55,846 bases of DNA from Mogibacterium sp. (GCA_017512365.1 JAFWGQ010000009.1:1-55846), one strand, 5' to 3'; shown: positions 34,501 through 43,150, counted from the stretch's first letter. Numbers and translations: made by a program. The notes: generated by a model not told the origin, from the letters alone.

Positions 34501-35008
34501 CAAGGTCTTCGACGACTACATAAAGAAGCTGCGCGAGCAGGGCAATTTCCGCAACATGGAAAGCGACACCTTCTTCCACGGCATAGCTCTGGGGCAGACG
34601 ACCGAGATCGAACTCAAGCCGGGCAAGGTGCTGGTGGTCACTCTGGAAGACATCGGAAAGACCGACGCTGCCGGAAACCGCGATCTGACGTTCACGGTGA
34701 ACGGATACCGCAGGGTCGTCTCTGTCAGGGACAGGCAGGCGGTCACCAAATCGGTGACGACCTCGCAGATACACTTCGCCAACAAGGAGGATGACCGCGA
34801 GATCGGAGCCAACATCCCGGGCACAGTGATAAAGCTGCTTGTGGCGGAGGGCGACTCCGTAAAGCAGGGGCAGCCGGTCGCGATACTCGAAGCGATGAAG
34901 ATGGAGACCAACGTACTTGCCACTCAGGACGGCACAGTCGAAAAGATATATGTAAAGGAGGGCGACAGCGTCAAATCCGCTCAGCTGATAGCCCGCCTTG
35001 CGGAATAA
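31559..35008 (+). CDS. pyc: Pyruvate carboxylase
   Basis: 1149 residues, the full single-chain form. Domains in order: biotin carboxylase (about 1-450; KVLVANRGEIAIRIIRACRE, KAAAGGGGRGMR), carboxyltransferase (about 530-800; TDTSLRDAQQSLLATRVRT), the PYC/OADA region and the biotinyl domain with EAMKMET, Lys1114 carrying biotin. It turns pyruvate, bicarbonate and ATP into oxaloacetate. No clear ribosome site precedes ATG 31559, so it may be translated by coupling with typA. It is followed 31 bp later by buk. Confidence 0.97.
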   Translation: MVEVKTFKKVLVANRGEIAIRIIRACRELGIRTVAIYSAEDRSSLFRTKAHESYEIGKGKSPIDAYLDIEEIIRMAKTKGCDAIHPGYGFLSENPEFARACEDAGITFIGPTHEMMERLGDKISSKLVADEVGVPCIPGVEAAIKSDSEAVEFARAAGYPVMLKAAAGGGGRGMRIVHNEEDLLPQFRSAQNEAVKAFGNGDIFIEKYIEEPKHIEVQVLGDKYGNIVHLYERDCSVQRRHQKVVEFTPAICITEEQRQTICRDALKIAGAVNYSSAGTVEFLVDKEGNHYFIEMNTRIQVEHTVTELVTGIDLVQAMILVAEGYPLDSEEINIKSQSDIRANGYAIQCRVTTEDPANNFAPDTGTITEYRSASGNGIRLDGGNGFTGSVITPYYDSLLVKVCSHDRTFTGACSKAVRALKEMKVTGVRTNTGFLLNLLNHPTFRDGNCSTGFIADNPELLNIRAVTDKEVQVLEFLGDMVVNSRSDKAGTFNVPVVPEIDASKITKLRGTKQIYEEKGAKGLAEWVLAQKKVLITDTSLRDAQQSLLATRVRTRDMEKIAPAMAYYGRDLFSYEMWGGATFDVAMRFLGEDPWERLDVLRNSIPNVLMQMLIRGANAVGYRNYPDNTIRKFVKEAYRGGIDVFRIFDSLNWVRGIEIALDEVLDLGAVAEPAMCYTGDILDTTRDKYTLDYYVKMAKTLERQGAHIIGIKDMSGLLKPVAALKLIKALKNEVAVPIHLHTHDTSGNGVATLMLAAEAGVDIVDAAFNSMSGLTSQPALNSFVAALENSERDTGLDSRGLQEISAYWSDVRPVYSDFESDLKATTAEIYRLEIPGGQYSNLKPQVESFGIGYKFDEVKDMYVRVNKMLGDIIKVTPSSKMVGDLAIFMVQNDLTPENIVEKGKDFDFPDSVVTYFEGMMGQPEFGFPEDLQKVVLKDRKPISVRPGELLPPDDFGEFRKHLTDDLGLEGTERELVSYSMYSKVFDDYIKKLREQGNFRNMESDTFFHGIALGQTTEIELKPGKVLVVTLEDIGKTDAAGNRDLTFTVNGYRRVVSVRDRQAVTKSVTTSQIHFANKEDDREIGANIPGTVIKLLVAEGDSVKQGQPVAILEAMKMETNVLATQDGTVEKIYVKEGDSVKSAQLIARLAE

Positions 35009-35039
35009 ACAGGCGATTGCCGAAAGGAGAAATAAACAA

Positions 35040-36107
35040 ATGAAGATTCTTGTTATCAACCCGGGCGCAACATCGACAAAGATCTGCGTCTTCGAGGACG
35101 AGAACGAAGTGATGCGCGAAGGCATCGACCACGACGCGGCGGAGATCGCGAAGTACCCGCATGTGGTCGATCAGGCTCCGTTCAGAAAGGAAGCCATCCT
35201 GAAGACCATCGAAGAAAAGGGATACAAGCTCACGGACTTCGACGCGATCTGCGGCAGAGGCGGCCTTTTCAAACACATCCCTTCGGGCACATACAAGGTG
35301 AACGACGCTGTCATCAGAGACATCGAGAATCCTCCGTACGGGGAACATGCCGCGAACCTCGGAGCGTATATCTCCAAGGAGCTCGCCGACTCTGTCGGGA
35401 TCCCGGCTTTCTTCGTGGATCCTGTATGCGTCGACGAGATGGAGCCTCTGGCGAGGTATTCCGGCCTCGGACTCCCGGGATTTGAGAGACAGTCGTTCTT
35501 CCATCCGCTGAACCACAAGTCGGTGGCGCGCAAGGCCGCGAAGCAGCTCGGCAAGGCGTATGAAGAGCTCAACCTCGTGATTTGCCATCTCGGCGGCGGC
35601 GTATCGGTCGCGGCCCACAAGAAGGGCAAGGTAGTCGATGTGAACAACGTCAAGGACGACGGTGCGATGGGCATGGACAGGGGAGGAGCTCTGCCTGCCA
35701 ACGCCCTGGTCAATCTCTGCTTCAGCGAGGGCATGACCAAAGCCGATGTCAAGAGGATCATCGGACAGGAAGCAGGGATCTATTCTTACACCGGCACAAA
35801 GGACTTCAGGGATGTCGAGAACGCGGCTTTCGATGACGGCGATGAAAAGATGATGGAAGCCTTCAAAGCCATCGCCTATCAGCTCGCCAAGGACATCGGC
35901 GCGATGTCTGCGGTGCTCAGATTCAATGTCGACGCTATCATCTTTACTGGCGGCATGGCATACTCCGAGAGATTCTGCGAGGAGATCGGATCTTATGTCA
36001 ACAAGATCGCTCCTATCATGAGATTCCCGGGAGAAGAAGAGATGAAGGCTCTCGCAGAAGGGGCGCTAAAGGCTCTGCAGACAGGACACTGGGAGATCTA
36101 CGAATAA
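35040..36107 (+). CDS. buk: Butyrate kinase
   Basis: 355 residues from ATG 35040, with AAAGGAG upstream; a TTG at 34998 overlaps pyc and is rejected. LVINPGATSTKICVFEDENEVM is the ASKHA phosphate loop of butyrate kinases, and ICHLGGGVSVAAHKKGKVVDVNN, DRGGALPANALVNLC and IIFTGGMAYS are family-specific. It interconverts butyryl phosphate plus ADP and butyrate plus ATP; a role in related branched-chain acids is possible. Phosphotransbutyrylase is not in the window. Confidence 0.95.
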   Translation: MKILVINPGATSTKICVFEDENEVMREGIDHDAAEIAKYPHVVDQAPFRKEAILKTIEEKGYKLTDFDAICGRGGLFKHIPSGTYKVNDAVIRDIENPPYGEHAANLGAYISKELADSVGIPAFFVDPVCVDEMEPLARYSGLGLPGFERQSFFHPLNHKSVARKAAKQLGKAYEELNLVICHLGGGVSVAAHKKGKVVDVNNVKDDGAMGMDRGGALPANALVNLCFSEGMTKADVKRIIGQEAGIYSYTGTKDFRDVENAAFDDGDEKMMEAFKAIAYQLAKDIGAMSAVLRFNVDAIIFTGGMAYSERFCEEIGSYVNKIAPIMRFPGEEEMKALAEGALKALQTGHWEIYE

Positions 36108-36135
36108 GGCGACAGGGAGATAAGGAGGTCCGGAA

Positions 36136-39006
36136 TTGGACAAGAATCTCGACCGCTACATACTGGACAATTTCCAGAAGGCGATGGACTATCACTATAT
36201 CCAGCCGTATTATCAGCCCGTCATCCGGACATCATCCAGACAGCTGTGCAGCTTTGAAGTGCTGGCGCGCTGGATGGATCCGGAGATCGGCATGATATAC
36301 CCGGATGAATTCATCCATGTCCTGGAAGAGAACGATCTGATCCACGATCTCGACCTGCATATCATCAGGCAGGCATGTGCGAGGCTTCGCATGACTTTTG
36401 CCGGAGAAGGTGTGCCTGTGCCGATATCGGTCAATCTGTCCAGAAGGGATTTCGACCTCTGCGATATTTTTATCCTGGTCGACAGTATAGTGACGCAAAA
36501 CCTTTTGCCCCGTGATTTCATCAACATCGAGATCACCGAAAGTTCGGTGGCAGAGGACAAAGAGATGATGCTCACCGAGATAAAAAGGTTCCGTTCGAAC
36601 GGATACCGGGTCTGGATGGATGATTTCGGGAGCGCTTATTCATCGCTCAACACCCTCAAGGATTTCGAATTTGATGAGATCAAGCTGGACATGGGCTTCC
36701 TCCGGCCGTTTACCCAGAAGTCGCAGAGGATCGCGACGTCGGTCATAGACATGGCCAAGGGCCTCGGCATACACACGCTGGCAGAGGGGGTCGAGAACGA
36801 GGAACAGTTCAGATTCCTCCGCAACATCGGGTGTGAGAAGGTGCAGGGCTACTACTTCGGCAAACCGATGAAGTACGAGGATGCTCTTGATGCGCTCATC
36901 GCCAAGGGGGTCGGAACAGAAAGACCTCAGGACCGTAAATACTATGACGACATAGGCAAAGTGAATCTTCTGAGCGCTGTGCCGTTCATGACGAAGGAGG
37001 AGAGGGACTCCATTACGACTGCCCGCCAGCTCAACAGTATCCCTCTTGCACTGGCAGAGGTCAGAAAGGACTACTTCAGCATACTCTTTTACAATACGGC
37101 CTTTGAAGAGACCGCGCTCGAAACCGGGATGTTCGCCAATATCTTTTCCCAGGAGCAGCTGAGGAAGCCTCAGCCTTTCAATCTGCTCTCCGACAGGATC
37201 ATCAGCCTGATGGATTCCACCGTCAGCGGAGAAGAGGGAAGGATGCTGTTCAGCGCGCATGATGAATACTACGAAGTGCAGGCAAAGTGCGTTGCGAAGA
37301 TGAGCGACAAGTACAGCGTGCTGATACGGGTGAGCAATCTGTCAAAGACTGCAAGAACGGCCAACACCAGTCTGCTCGATGATTCCCTCGTGCGAATATA
37401 CTCCATGTTCGAGAGGATCACGCTTGTAGATCTCAACGAGGATACGATCAGGCCTCTGTATACGACGACAAGAGAGGATCTTGTATCTCAGAATACAGGG
37501 GCTCTCAGCATGGCGCAGGAATACGCCGAAAAATATGTCTATCCCGAGGACAGGGAAGCATACCTGCGCATGGTGGATCCGCGCACGGTCGAAAAGAGAT
37601 TCCGTGAAGCAGGAGTCAACTTCATGACCAGAGTGCTGCGCACTAAGGGCCACCATGGCGAGTATCTGTGGAAAGAACATACGGACCTCCGTCTCGAAGA
37701 GAACGTATACCTTATCCTCATTCGCAACATACACCAGTCCGTGCTTGCGTTCGAAAACAAGATCCACAGGGAGCGCAAAGACTACTCTCCGGAGATGCTC
37801 TGGAACAACCTCGTGCAGTCGGATCTGCTGCGGATATTCTGGAAGGACAGGGACCGCCGTTTTCTCGGCGCCAGCAGAGCATTTCTGGACTACTATGGTT
37901 TCAGCAATGCAGATGAGATAATCGGGAAGAACGACGAGGACATGGAATGGCATCTCGATCCGGGCGTCTACAGGGATGATGAACTGAGGGTGCTCAGCGA
38001 GGGAATCACCACTCACAATCTTCCGGGACGATGTCTCGCAGACGGAGAGAACCGCGAGATTCTGGCCTCAAAGACCCCGATCTACGATATCGACGGCGCG
38101 ATAACAGGCCTGATGGGATATTTCATCGACAGAGGCCTTCTGGACGAGCACGACCAGCGCGGCAAGGAGACAAAGCGAAGGGATCTGTATACAGGACTTC
38201 TCAATTCCAGAGGCATGGCCGAAGAGTCAGCGAGATTCAGAGATGAATTCTATCTGCGCAGACGGGATTTCGTGCGTCTGCATATACAGCTGGACGAGTT
38301 TGAATCACTGAACGAAAGATACGGTTACGATTTCGGAGATAAAGTCCTGCTGGCCTTCGGAAAAGCGCTCAAAAGAGCTTTTGGCCGCAGCTGCGTTGTA
38401 GGCAGGATCGCAGGTACGAGCTTTGTGATCATGAAGCAGATGGAAAGAGTCGAGGATGCCAGTCTGCTGAGGGAACAGATCAGACATGCATGCGGCTCCA
38501 TATCTGAGATAGATGGTGTGCCTGTTACGATCTACTCCTCGGTCGGATACTCATTTTTCTCAGAGACCGAAAGTCTGAACGAGCAGGAAAAACTGTCCGA
38601 GCGGAGGATCCTTGCCGATCACAACAGAAACGTCTCCAACGAGATACTCATAGCGCGGGCCTCGGAACTCTTCCACTTCTTCGATGATATCCCTGCGGTA
38701 TACGCGGTATATCATGTGACCAGAAACGAGGATCGCGGTACGGCAGACGCGGTGCTGTTCTACGTCAATCACGCATATGAGAGAGCTACGGGAGAGCAAG
38801 CCAGGGATATACTCGGTCATGGAGTAAGGGAACTCTACACCTTCATCGATGAGAACTGGTACGGCAAGATGATCGAGGCTGCGCTCGACGGTAAATCGGC
38901 AGAGGATGATTTCGTTTTCGAGCCGACCGGAAAGAAATACCGCTTCAAGGCTGACCCCGTCATCTACAAAGGATACTGCGCCGTTACATATCTGGAGAAA
39001 AATTGA
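36136..39006 (+). CDS. EAL-PAS-degenerate GGDEF-PAS signalling protein
   Basis: 956 residues from TTG 36136, with GGAGG upstream. The N-terminal EAL domain has a Val in the signature (EVL, Glu41) but keeps VNLSRRDF, NIEITES, DDFGSAYSSL, FDEIKLD, LAEGVE and QGYYFGKP, so c-di-GMP hydrolysis is likely. PAS-like regions follow (about 280-560 and 575-670). The GGDEF domain (about 690-830) has RIAGTSF near residue 757 instead of RxGGDEF and should be inactive as a cyclase. A further PAS-like domain (about 850-956) ends the protein. There is no membrane segment. It overlaps the next gene by TTGA. Confidence 0.88.
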   Translation: MDKNLDRYILDNFQKAMDYHYIQPYYQPVIRTSSRQLCSFEVLARWMDPEIGMIYPDEFIHVLEENDLIHDLDLHIIRQACARLRMTFAGEGVPVPISVNLSRRDFDLCDIFILVDSIVTQNLLPRDFINIEITESSVAEDKEMMLTEIKRFRSNGYRVWMDDFGSAYSSLNTLKDFEFDEIKLDMGFLRPFTQKSQRIATSVIDMAKGLGIHTLAEGVENEEQFRFLRNIGCEKVQGYYFGKPMKYEDALDALIAKGVGTERPQDRKYYDDIGKVNLLSAVPFMTKEERDSITTARQLNSIPLALAEVRKDYFSILFYNTAFEETALETGMFANIFSQEQLRKPQPFNLLSDRIISLMDSTVSGEEGRMLFSAHDEYYEVQAKCVAKMSDKYSVLIRVSNLSKTARTANTSLLDDSLVRIYSMFERITLVDLNEDTIRPLYTTTREDLVSQNTGALSMAQEYAEKYVYPEDREAYLRMVDPRTVEKRFREAGVNFMTRVLRTKGHHGEYLWKEHTDLRLEENVYLILIRNIHQSVLAFENKIHRERKDYSPEMLWNNLVQSDLLRIFWKDRDRRFLGASRAFLDYYGFSNADEIIGKNDEDMEWHLDPGVYRDDELRVLSEGITTHNLPGRCLADGENREILASKTPIYDIDGAITGLMGYFIDRGLLDEHDQRGKETKRRDLYTGLLNSRGMAEESARFRDEFYLRRRDFVRLHIQLDEFESLNERYGYDFGDKVLLAFGKALKRAFGRSCVVGRIAGTSFVIMKQMERVEDASLLREQIRHACGSISEIDGVPVTIYSSVGYSFFSETESLNEQEKLSERRILADHNRNVSNEILIARASELFHFFDDIPAVYAVYHVTRNEDRGTADAVLFYVNHAYERATGEQARDILGHGVRELYTFIDENWYGKMIEAALDGKSAEDDFVFEPTGKKYRFKADPVIYKGYCAVTYLEKN

Positions 39007-39935
39007 GAAAAAAACATCTGAGAAACATAGCGATAATATGCTTTTCTGCTGTCCTTTGCACAGCGGCACTGTTTGACCGTGCCAGCGCAGAGGATGTCTT
39101 TTTTTATGACAGCTCCTCTGAAGCGGCGGCAGAGATCAGAGAGGCCATGAAAAACCGTGAAAGCGAGGTCACTGTCGGGGTGATAAAGGATGTCGACCGG
39201 GAGAGCCTCAAAAAGCTCATAGGGGGCCTGCTCTCAGAGGCAGTAAAGCATACCGGAGTGCCCGATGAAGGCGACTACATCAACTTCCAGTACAGCAGGT
39301 ATGACGGCTCGGCCAAGACCGAAAGAGTAAAGGGAAAGACAGGAGTCGTGCTCAGGTACAAGCTGGCGTATTACGACAGCGCTGCTCAGGAGAAGGAAGT
39401 CGACGCAAAGGTCAGGGAAGTGATCAGAAGCCTGGAGCTTGATGACAAGAGCGATTACGAAAAGCTGGTCGCCATACACAGCTGGATCTGCGACAATGTG
39501 GAATACGACTCGGATGACGGCAGCGATCTGAGGCGCACCGCGTATGACGCGATAGTGAACGGCAAGGCGGTATGCCAGGGTTATTCGAACGCGCTCTACA
39601 GGCTGCTGCTCGAAGCCGGGGTGGACAACAGGATCATATTCGGCGAAGGCATGGAGAGCAATGGAGTCACCATGGCCCATACATGGAACATAGTCGATCT
39701 TTACGGGAAGTATTACTATGTCGATGCCACCTGGGACGATTCGACGGGCAGCCTCGACTATTTCCTGCAGCCGGCGGGAGAGTTCACGGACAGCCACATC
39801 CCGGGCGATGAGTACGGGGCCGGTTTCTTTACCGAACAATACCCTGTATCGGATAAGGAATTCACCTTTGATGTGGGAAAGCCGAACGCAGCAGTGATCT
39901 CATGCGCAAGAAAGATGGCGGCGGCTCTCAGCTGA
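39003..39935 (+). CDS. Secreted transglutaminase-like protein
   Basis: 310 residues from TTG 39003, in a 4-bp TTGA overlap with the EAL protein; GGAG lies 5 nt upstream. Residues 1-28 are a signal peptide (RKKHLRNIAIICFSAVLCTA, cut after RASA). The transglutaminase-core triad is clear: Cys191 in KAVCQGYSNALYRLL, His226 in MAHTWNIV and Asp241 in YYVDATWDDS. Such proteins act outside the cell as peptidases or crosslinkers of cell-wall or surface proteins. Coupling to a c-di-GMP enzyme suggests that c-di-GMP and cell-surface processing are linked here; that is inference. Confidence 0.88.
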   Translation: MRKKHLRNIAIICFSAVLCTAALFDRASAEDVFFYDSSSEAAAEIREAMKNRESEVTVGVIKDVDRESLKKLIGGLLSEAVKHTGVPDEGDYINFQYSRYDGSAKTERVKGKTGVVLRYKLAYYDSAAQEKEVDAKVREVIRSLELDDKSDYEKLVAIHSWICDNVEYDSDDGSDLRRTAYDAIVNGKAVCQGYSNALYRLLLEAGVDNRIIFGEGMESNGVTMAHTWNIVDLYGKYYYVDATWDDSTGSLDYFLQPAGEFTDSHIPGDEYGAGFFTEQYPVSDKEFTFDVGKPNAAVISCARKMAAALS

Positions 39936-40020
39936 TCAGGATATGCAGTATTCTGACAACTCCGCGAGAAGCGGCTGAACAGAAAAAAGCAATGCGGAGA
40001 CATACGAAAGGAAGCGCGAT

Positions 40021-40932
40021 ATGAAAAAACTGAGCCTTATTGCTGAAAAAGCTGCAAGGATCTTAGGAGAACCCCGGGACATAGAAGAAGCGCTGTACCC
40101 GGTGCCTGATGATCTGGAAGAAGAATTCAACGTCCCATATAAGGGAAGGGACGGCAATGAGCTTTACACCGACATATACAGACCGAAGGAGACGGAAGGG
40201 GAAAAGCTTCCGGTGATCGTCATCATCCACGGCGGAGGCCTGTTTGCCGGCCGACCGATCATGGAAAGGAGAGCTGCCGAGGCTTTTGCGCGCATGGGAT
40301 ATCTTGTCTTTGTGCCTTCGTACCGCATGATCGCGAAGACTGATGCCTGCGGAGAGATCTCGGATATCTGCGCTGCCTTTGACTTTGCGGGAAAAGAAGC
40401 GGAAGGGCGCAGAGGAGATCCTGAGAGGGTGTTCGCCGTGGCAGAGAGTGCCGGAGCCTTCCTCACGGAATACGCTGCCGCAATGCATGGCTCGGAAAAG
40501 CTCTGCGAAGTGATCGGATGTGAAGCGCCGAGAACTGCGATAAAGGCCATAGCCTTTGTGAGCGGCATGTTCTATACGACGCTGAATGATATAGCCGGAC
40601 TGGTATACCCTTCAGAGATATACGGTGAACGGTGCAAAGACAGGGAATTCATGGCGTATATGGATCCGGAACACGAGGAAGTCATCATGAATCTTCCGCC
40701 GTCGATACTCCTGACAAGCAGGAACGACTTCCTGCGCGGGTATACGATGAAATACGCGGAAGCGCTGAAAAAAGCCGGTGTGCCGAACAAACTGGTATAT
40801 TACGCGGAAAAGAAAAAGGAACTCATACACGCCTTTGTGACAATGTATCCTGAACTGCCGGAGTCAAAGGATGCTGTGAAAAAAATAGATGAGTGGTTCA
40901 GGGAAGCTGTCAGCACAGACGCCGGGGTTTAG
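40021..40932 (+). CDS. Alpha/beta hydrolase (HSL-like esterase)
   Basis: 303 residues; AAAGGAAG upstream. VIVIIHGGGLFAGRP is the HGGG oxyanion hole of the hormone-sensitive-lipase family. The nucleophile elbow is AESAG with Ser143 (first Gly changed to Ala). Asp in LTSRNDFLRGYT and His in LIHAFVTMYPELPES complete the triad. It is cytoplasmic and probably an esterase for short acyl or aryl esters. It is the last intact gene before the decayed region. Confidence 0.82.
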   Translation: MKKLSLIAEKAARILGEPRDIEEALYPVPDDLEEEFNVPYKGRDGNELYTDIYRPKETEGEKLPVIVIIHGGGLFAGRPIMERRAAEAFARMGYLVFVPSYRMIAKTDACGEISDICAAFDFAGKEAEGRRGDPERVFAVAESAGAFLTEYAAAMHGSEKLCEVIGCEAPRTAIKAIAFVSGMFYTTLNDIAGLVYPSEIYGERCKDREFMAYMDPEHEEVIMNLPPSILLTSRNDFLRGYTMKYAEALKKAGVPNKLVYYAEKKKELIHAFVTMYPELPESKDAVKKIDEWFREAVSTDAGV

Positions 40933-40969
40933 CGAATCGATTATAACTGTTGTAATTCAGCAATTTATG

Positions 40970-41300
40970 CTAGTCATTGTACATTCTCTGCACATGCAGC
41001 TCATTGCCCTCAATATCACCATACCTGACAGCGCAGATCTCAGAGATGCGCATCCCCGTCTGGAAGAAAAACATTACTGCCAGAGGGATGAGTTGGTGCT
41101 TACGATTTCTGCGTGTATGGAATGCTTCCCACGCTACATCGTGCAGCTTGTCGACTTCTTCCGAAGTGAACACCTGCGTTTCACTAGGCGGTTTAGGCTT
41201 CTTGCGGAACAGCTTGACATCAATTCTGACTCTGTCGAATTCACTTTCCGGGATGATTTTTTTATCAACAGCGAAGTGTAGCACCTGACGCAGGATCATA
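40970..41300 (-). pseudogene. Internal fragment of a tyrosine recombinase (integrase)
   Basis: About 110 residues align with the middle of the intact integrase at 47.1-48.3 kb: TTMILRQVLHFAVDKKIIPE against LTMIARQVLDYAVMLGLIPV, KPPSETQVF against KKPSETQVF, FQTGMRISEICAVRYGDIEG against FQTGIRIGEVCALKHEDIRG. The first catalytic Arg is kept. The frame stops after HVQRMYND, before the HxxR and Tyr nucleophile, and the N-terminal domain is missing, so it cannot recombine. It is a relic of an earlier element of the same family. Confidence 0.8.
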
Positions 41301-41366
41301 GTTGTATTGCAGTAGACGAAATAATCATAGAGATAGAAGAACAGCACTACGAAATATTCACAGATT

Positions 41367-41579
41367 TCATCTGGTATCACACTTCTTTGCTTTCTTTCCG
41401 CTTACAAGTTCTTCACGTACCGTTGCAAGCTCAGGCGCATATCTTCCGAGCAGCTCGATCGCTTCCTCTTTTGCTTTCGCGTTCCCGATCATACCGATGT
41501 CGTTGATCGCTCCAAGGATCTGATCATAATGCTCATATATACAAAGAAACTGGGATACACATAATCTGTAGTTCCCAGT
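41367..41579 (-). pseudogene. Unidentified protein fragment next to the integrase relic
   Basis: On the minus strand an open frame reads YEHYDQILGAINDIGM, then IGNAKAKEEAIELLGRYAPE, LATVREELVSGKKAKKCDTR and stop. The helical, Lys/Glu-rich text looks like the C-terminus of a real protein. There is no start codon with a ribosome site; upstream the frame closes at a TAA (41580-41582). I do not recognise the family. It is probably a truncated gene of the decayed element. Confidence 0.4.
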
Positions 41580-41581
41580 TT
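41547..41581. repeat. 9-bp inverted repeat at the end of the decayed stretch
   Basis: AAACTGGGA and TCCCAGTTT flank a 17-nt loop, followed on the plus strand by AATTTTT. It may be a terminator or a recombination footprint. A small GACCG-TT-CGGTC with a T-run lies at about 41609-41628. Confidence 0.45.
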
Positions 41582-41743
41582 AATTTTTCTGTCATTAACT
41601 TAATGACATTGACCGTTCGGTCCCTTTTTGCGACCGCCTGCGCGCAGCATGCACTGAGAGGGAGGGAATCGTGTAGAATTACATCGGTGGCAGAAATTTC
41701 TGAAAGAGGGATATTATATTGTCCCTGAAGAAAGGAAATACTG

Positions 41744-42592
41744 ATGATAAAGAAACTCCTGACAGTGCTTCTCGCGATCTGTGTGATCATGTCGATGGGT
41801 ATGCTGGCAGCATGCGGCGGAGGTGGAGGAACGGGTGATGCCAGCGACAGTGCCGGGACCGCCGAGACGCAAAAGGATGCGGATCCTGCTGAAAAATTCA
41901 CAGGAGACTGGAAGCTGGCCGCGGCCGAATCGCAGGGCGTATACATGGCAGGAAACTTCACCGAACTGCTCGAGCTGAGCGATGAGGGCAACGGCAACGT
42001 CACGCTGACAGTCAACGCTGACAAGACAGGCGTGATCAATCTCGGCGACGAGTCGGCCGGCTTCACATGGGAGCTGAAGTCCGACGATGTGATGACCATA
42101 ACGCCTCAGACAGATACCGACAAGGTGGGCGAGACTGCCGACATCAGCTATAAAAAAGATGCTCTCTGGCTCACGATCGAACAGGACGAACAGGAAGCGT
42201 CCCTTATCTATACGAAGGACGGGATCTTCCCGAACGCAAAAGACTTCAGGCTCTCAGATGCGACGCCGATCACTTCGGATAAGGACCTGATCGGCAAGTG
42301 GTCTCTGTCAGGACTGAAGCTGATGGGCATTGCGATGTACGGCGAGGGAGAAGCCCTTAAGAATGCCACAAACGGCACAGATATGTACATCGACTTCAAG
42401 GAAGACGGAAAAGCCGAAATCAGCAACGGCAGCGGAGGAAGCTGGGAAGTGAATTCTGAAGGCGCGGCGATCACGTACAGCGACAGCATGGGAACGCACA
42501 CTTTACCGGTCCTGAAACTCGGAGACGACATAGTAGTGGACAGCAGCGAATTACTGAACGGAAACGAATACCTCATGGTGCTCTCAAAATAA
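41744..42592 (+). CDS. Lipoprotein with two similar beta domains
   Basis: 282 residues; AAAGGA upstream. Residues 1-24 are a lipoprotein signal (KKLLTVLLAICVIMSMGMLA, then AC), then a Gly-rich linker. Two halves each start with GdWkL- or GkWsL-like text (FTGDWKLAAAESQGVYMAG near 51, LIGKWSLSGLKLMGIAMYG near 187) and end in a short beta motif (LTIEQDEQEASLIY; LPVLKLGDDIVV), a lipocalin-like repeated pattern common in Clostridia lipoproteins. It should be anchored on the outside of the membrane. Function unknown. Confidence 0.75.
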   Translation: MIKKLLTVLLAICVIMSMGMLAACGGGGGTGDASDSAGTAETQKDADPAEKFTGDWKLAAAESQGVYMAGNFTELLELSDEGNGNVTLTVNADKTGVINLGDESAGFTWELKSDDVMTITPQTDTDKVGETADISYKKDALWLTIEQDEQEASLIYTKDGIFPNAKDFRLSDATPITSDKDLIGKWSLSGLKLMGIAMYGEGEALKNATNGTDMYIDFKEDGKAEISNGSGGSWEVNSEGAAITYSDSMGTHTLPVLKLGDDIVVDSSELLNGNEYLMVLSK

Positions 42593-42623
42593 AACAGGAT
42601 CTGAGCAGCAACATACAACAGCA

Positions 42624-42648
42624 AAATACCGGCGGTCCGCCGGTATTT
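42624..42648. terminator. Bidirectional terminator hairpin
   Basis: AAATACCGGCG and CGCCGGTATTT form a perfect 11-bp stem. It lies between the convergent lipoprotein and DUF3021 genes; T-rich flanks on both sides (ACTTT; TTTTGC). Confidence 0.85.
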
Positions 42649-42678
42649 ACTTTAAAAAAATATTGCAGTATAGGCCCG

Positions 42679-43146
42679 TCAGGCTTTTTCTGCGGGGATC
42701 TCGACTTCCAGAAGCTCGTTCATTTCGCGGACCTCCATGCGGTAACGAACGTACATTATCAGCCATATTACAGCGTAGGCAGCAATCATTATGCTGCCCA
42801 TCGTACCGGCGTCGCGTACGGTCGGCTTCAGCCAGTAAAGACTGAAGGCTATCGGAAAGTATACCGCGAGTATCATGGCGCAATGTATGATGCTCACGGC
42901 CGGAAGAGGAAGGCTGTCGATCTCGTACAAGATGACGCCTCCGAACGAGACGGCGCCCATCAGACCCGAGAGAAACGTCTGGAGCAGCAGTGCCGAAGCT
43001 GCGCTCCCGGTCTTATCAAGCAGCTCAGGAGAGAATGCCAGGACCTCGCCTCCGGCCGCATATGATGATACTATAGCGATGATGTTTCCTATTGCCATGC
43101 CCAGTATGAAACCTGTGAAGGCAAGCTGCAGTGTTCTTTTCAACAT
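42679..43146 (-). CDS. DUF3021 membrane protein, partner of a LytTR regulator
   Basis: 155 residues, AAGGAG inside the upstream gene. Four membrane helices (about 8-30, 50-75, 80-105, 115-135) and an acidic C-terminus match DUF3021. Genes of this family sit directly behind small LytTR regulators; in streptococcal LytTR regulatory systems (HdrRM, BrsRM) the membrane protein restrains the regulator. The 4-bp spacing here suggests the same pairing, by analogy. Confidence 0.85.
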   Translation of the reverse strand: MLKRTLQLAFTGFILGMAIGNIIAIVSSYAAGGEVLAFSPELLDKTGSAASALLLQTFLSGLMGAVSFGGVILYEIDSLPLPAVSIIHCAMILAVYFPIAFSLYWLKPTVRDAGTMGSIMIAAYAVIWLIMYVRYRMEVREMNELLEVEIPAEKA

Positions 43147-43150
43147 TTTC

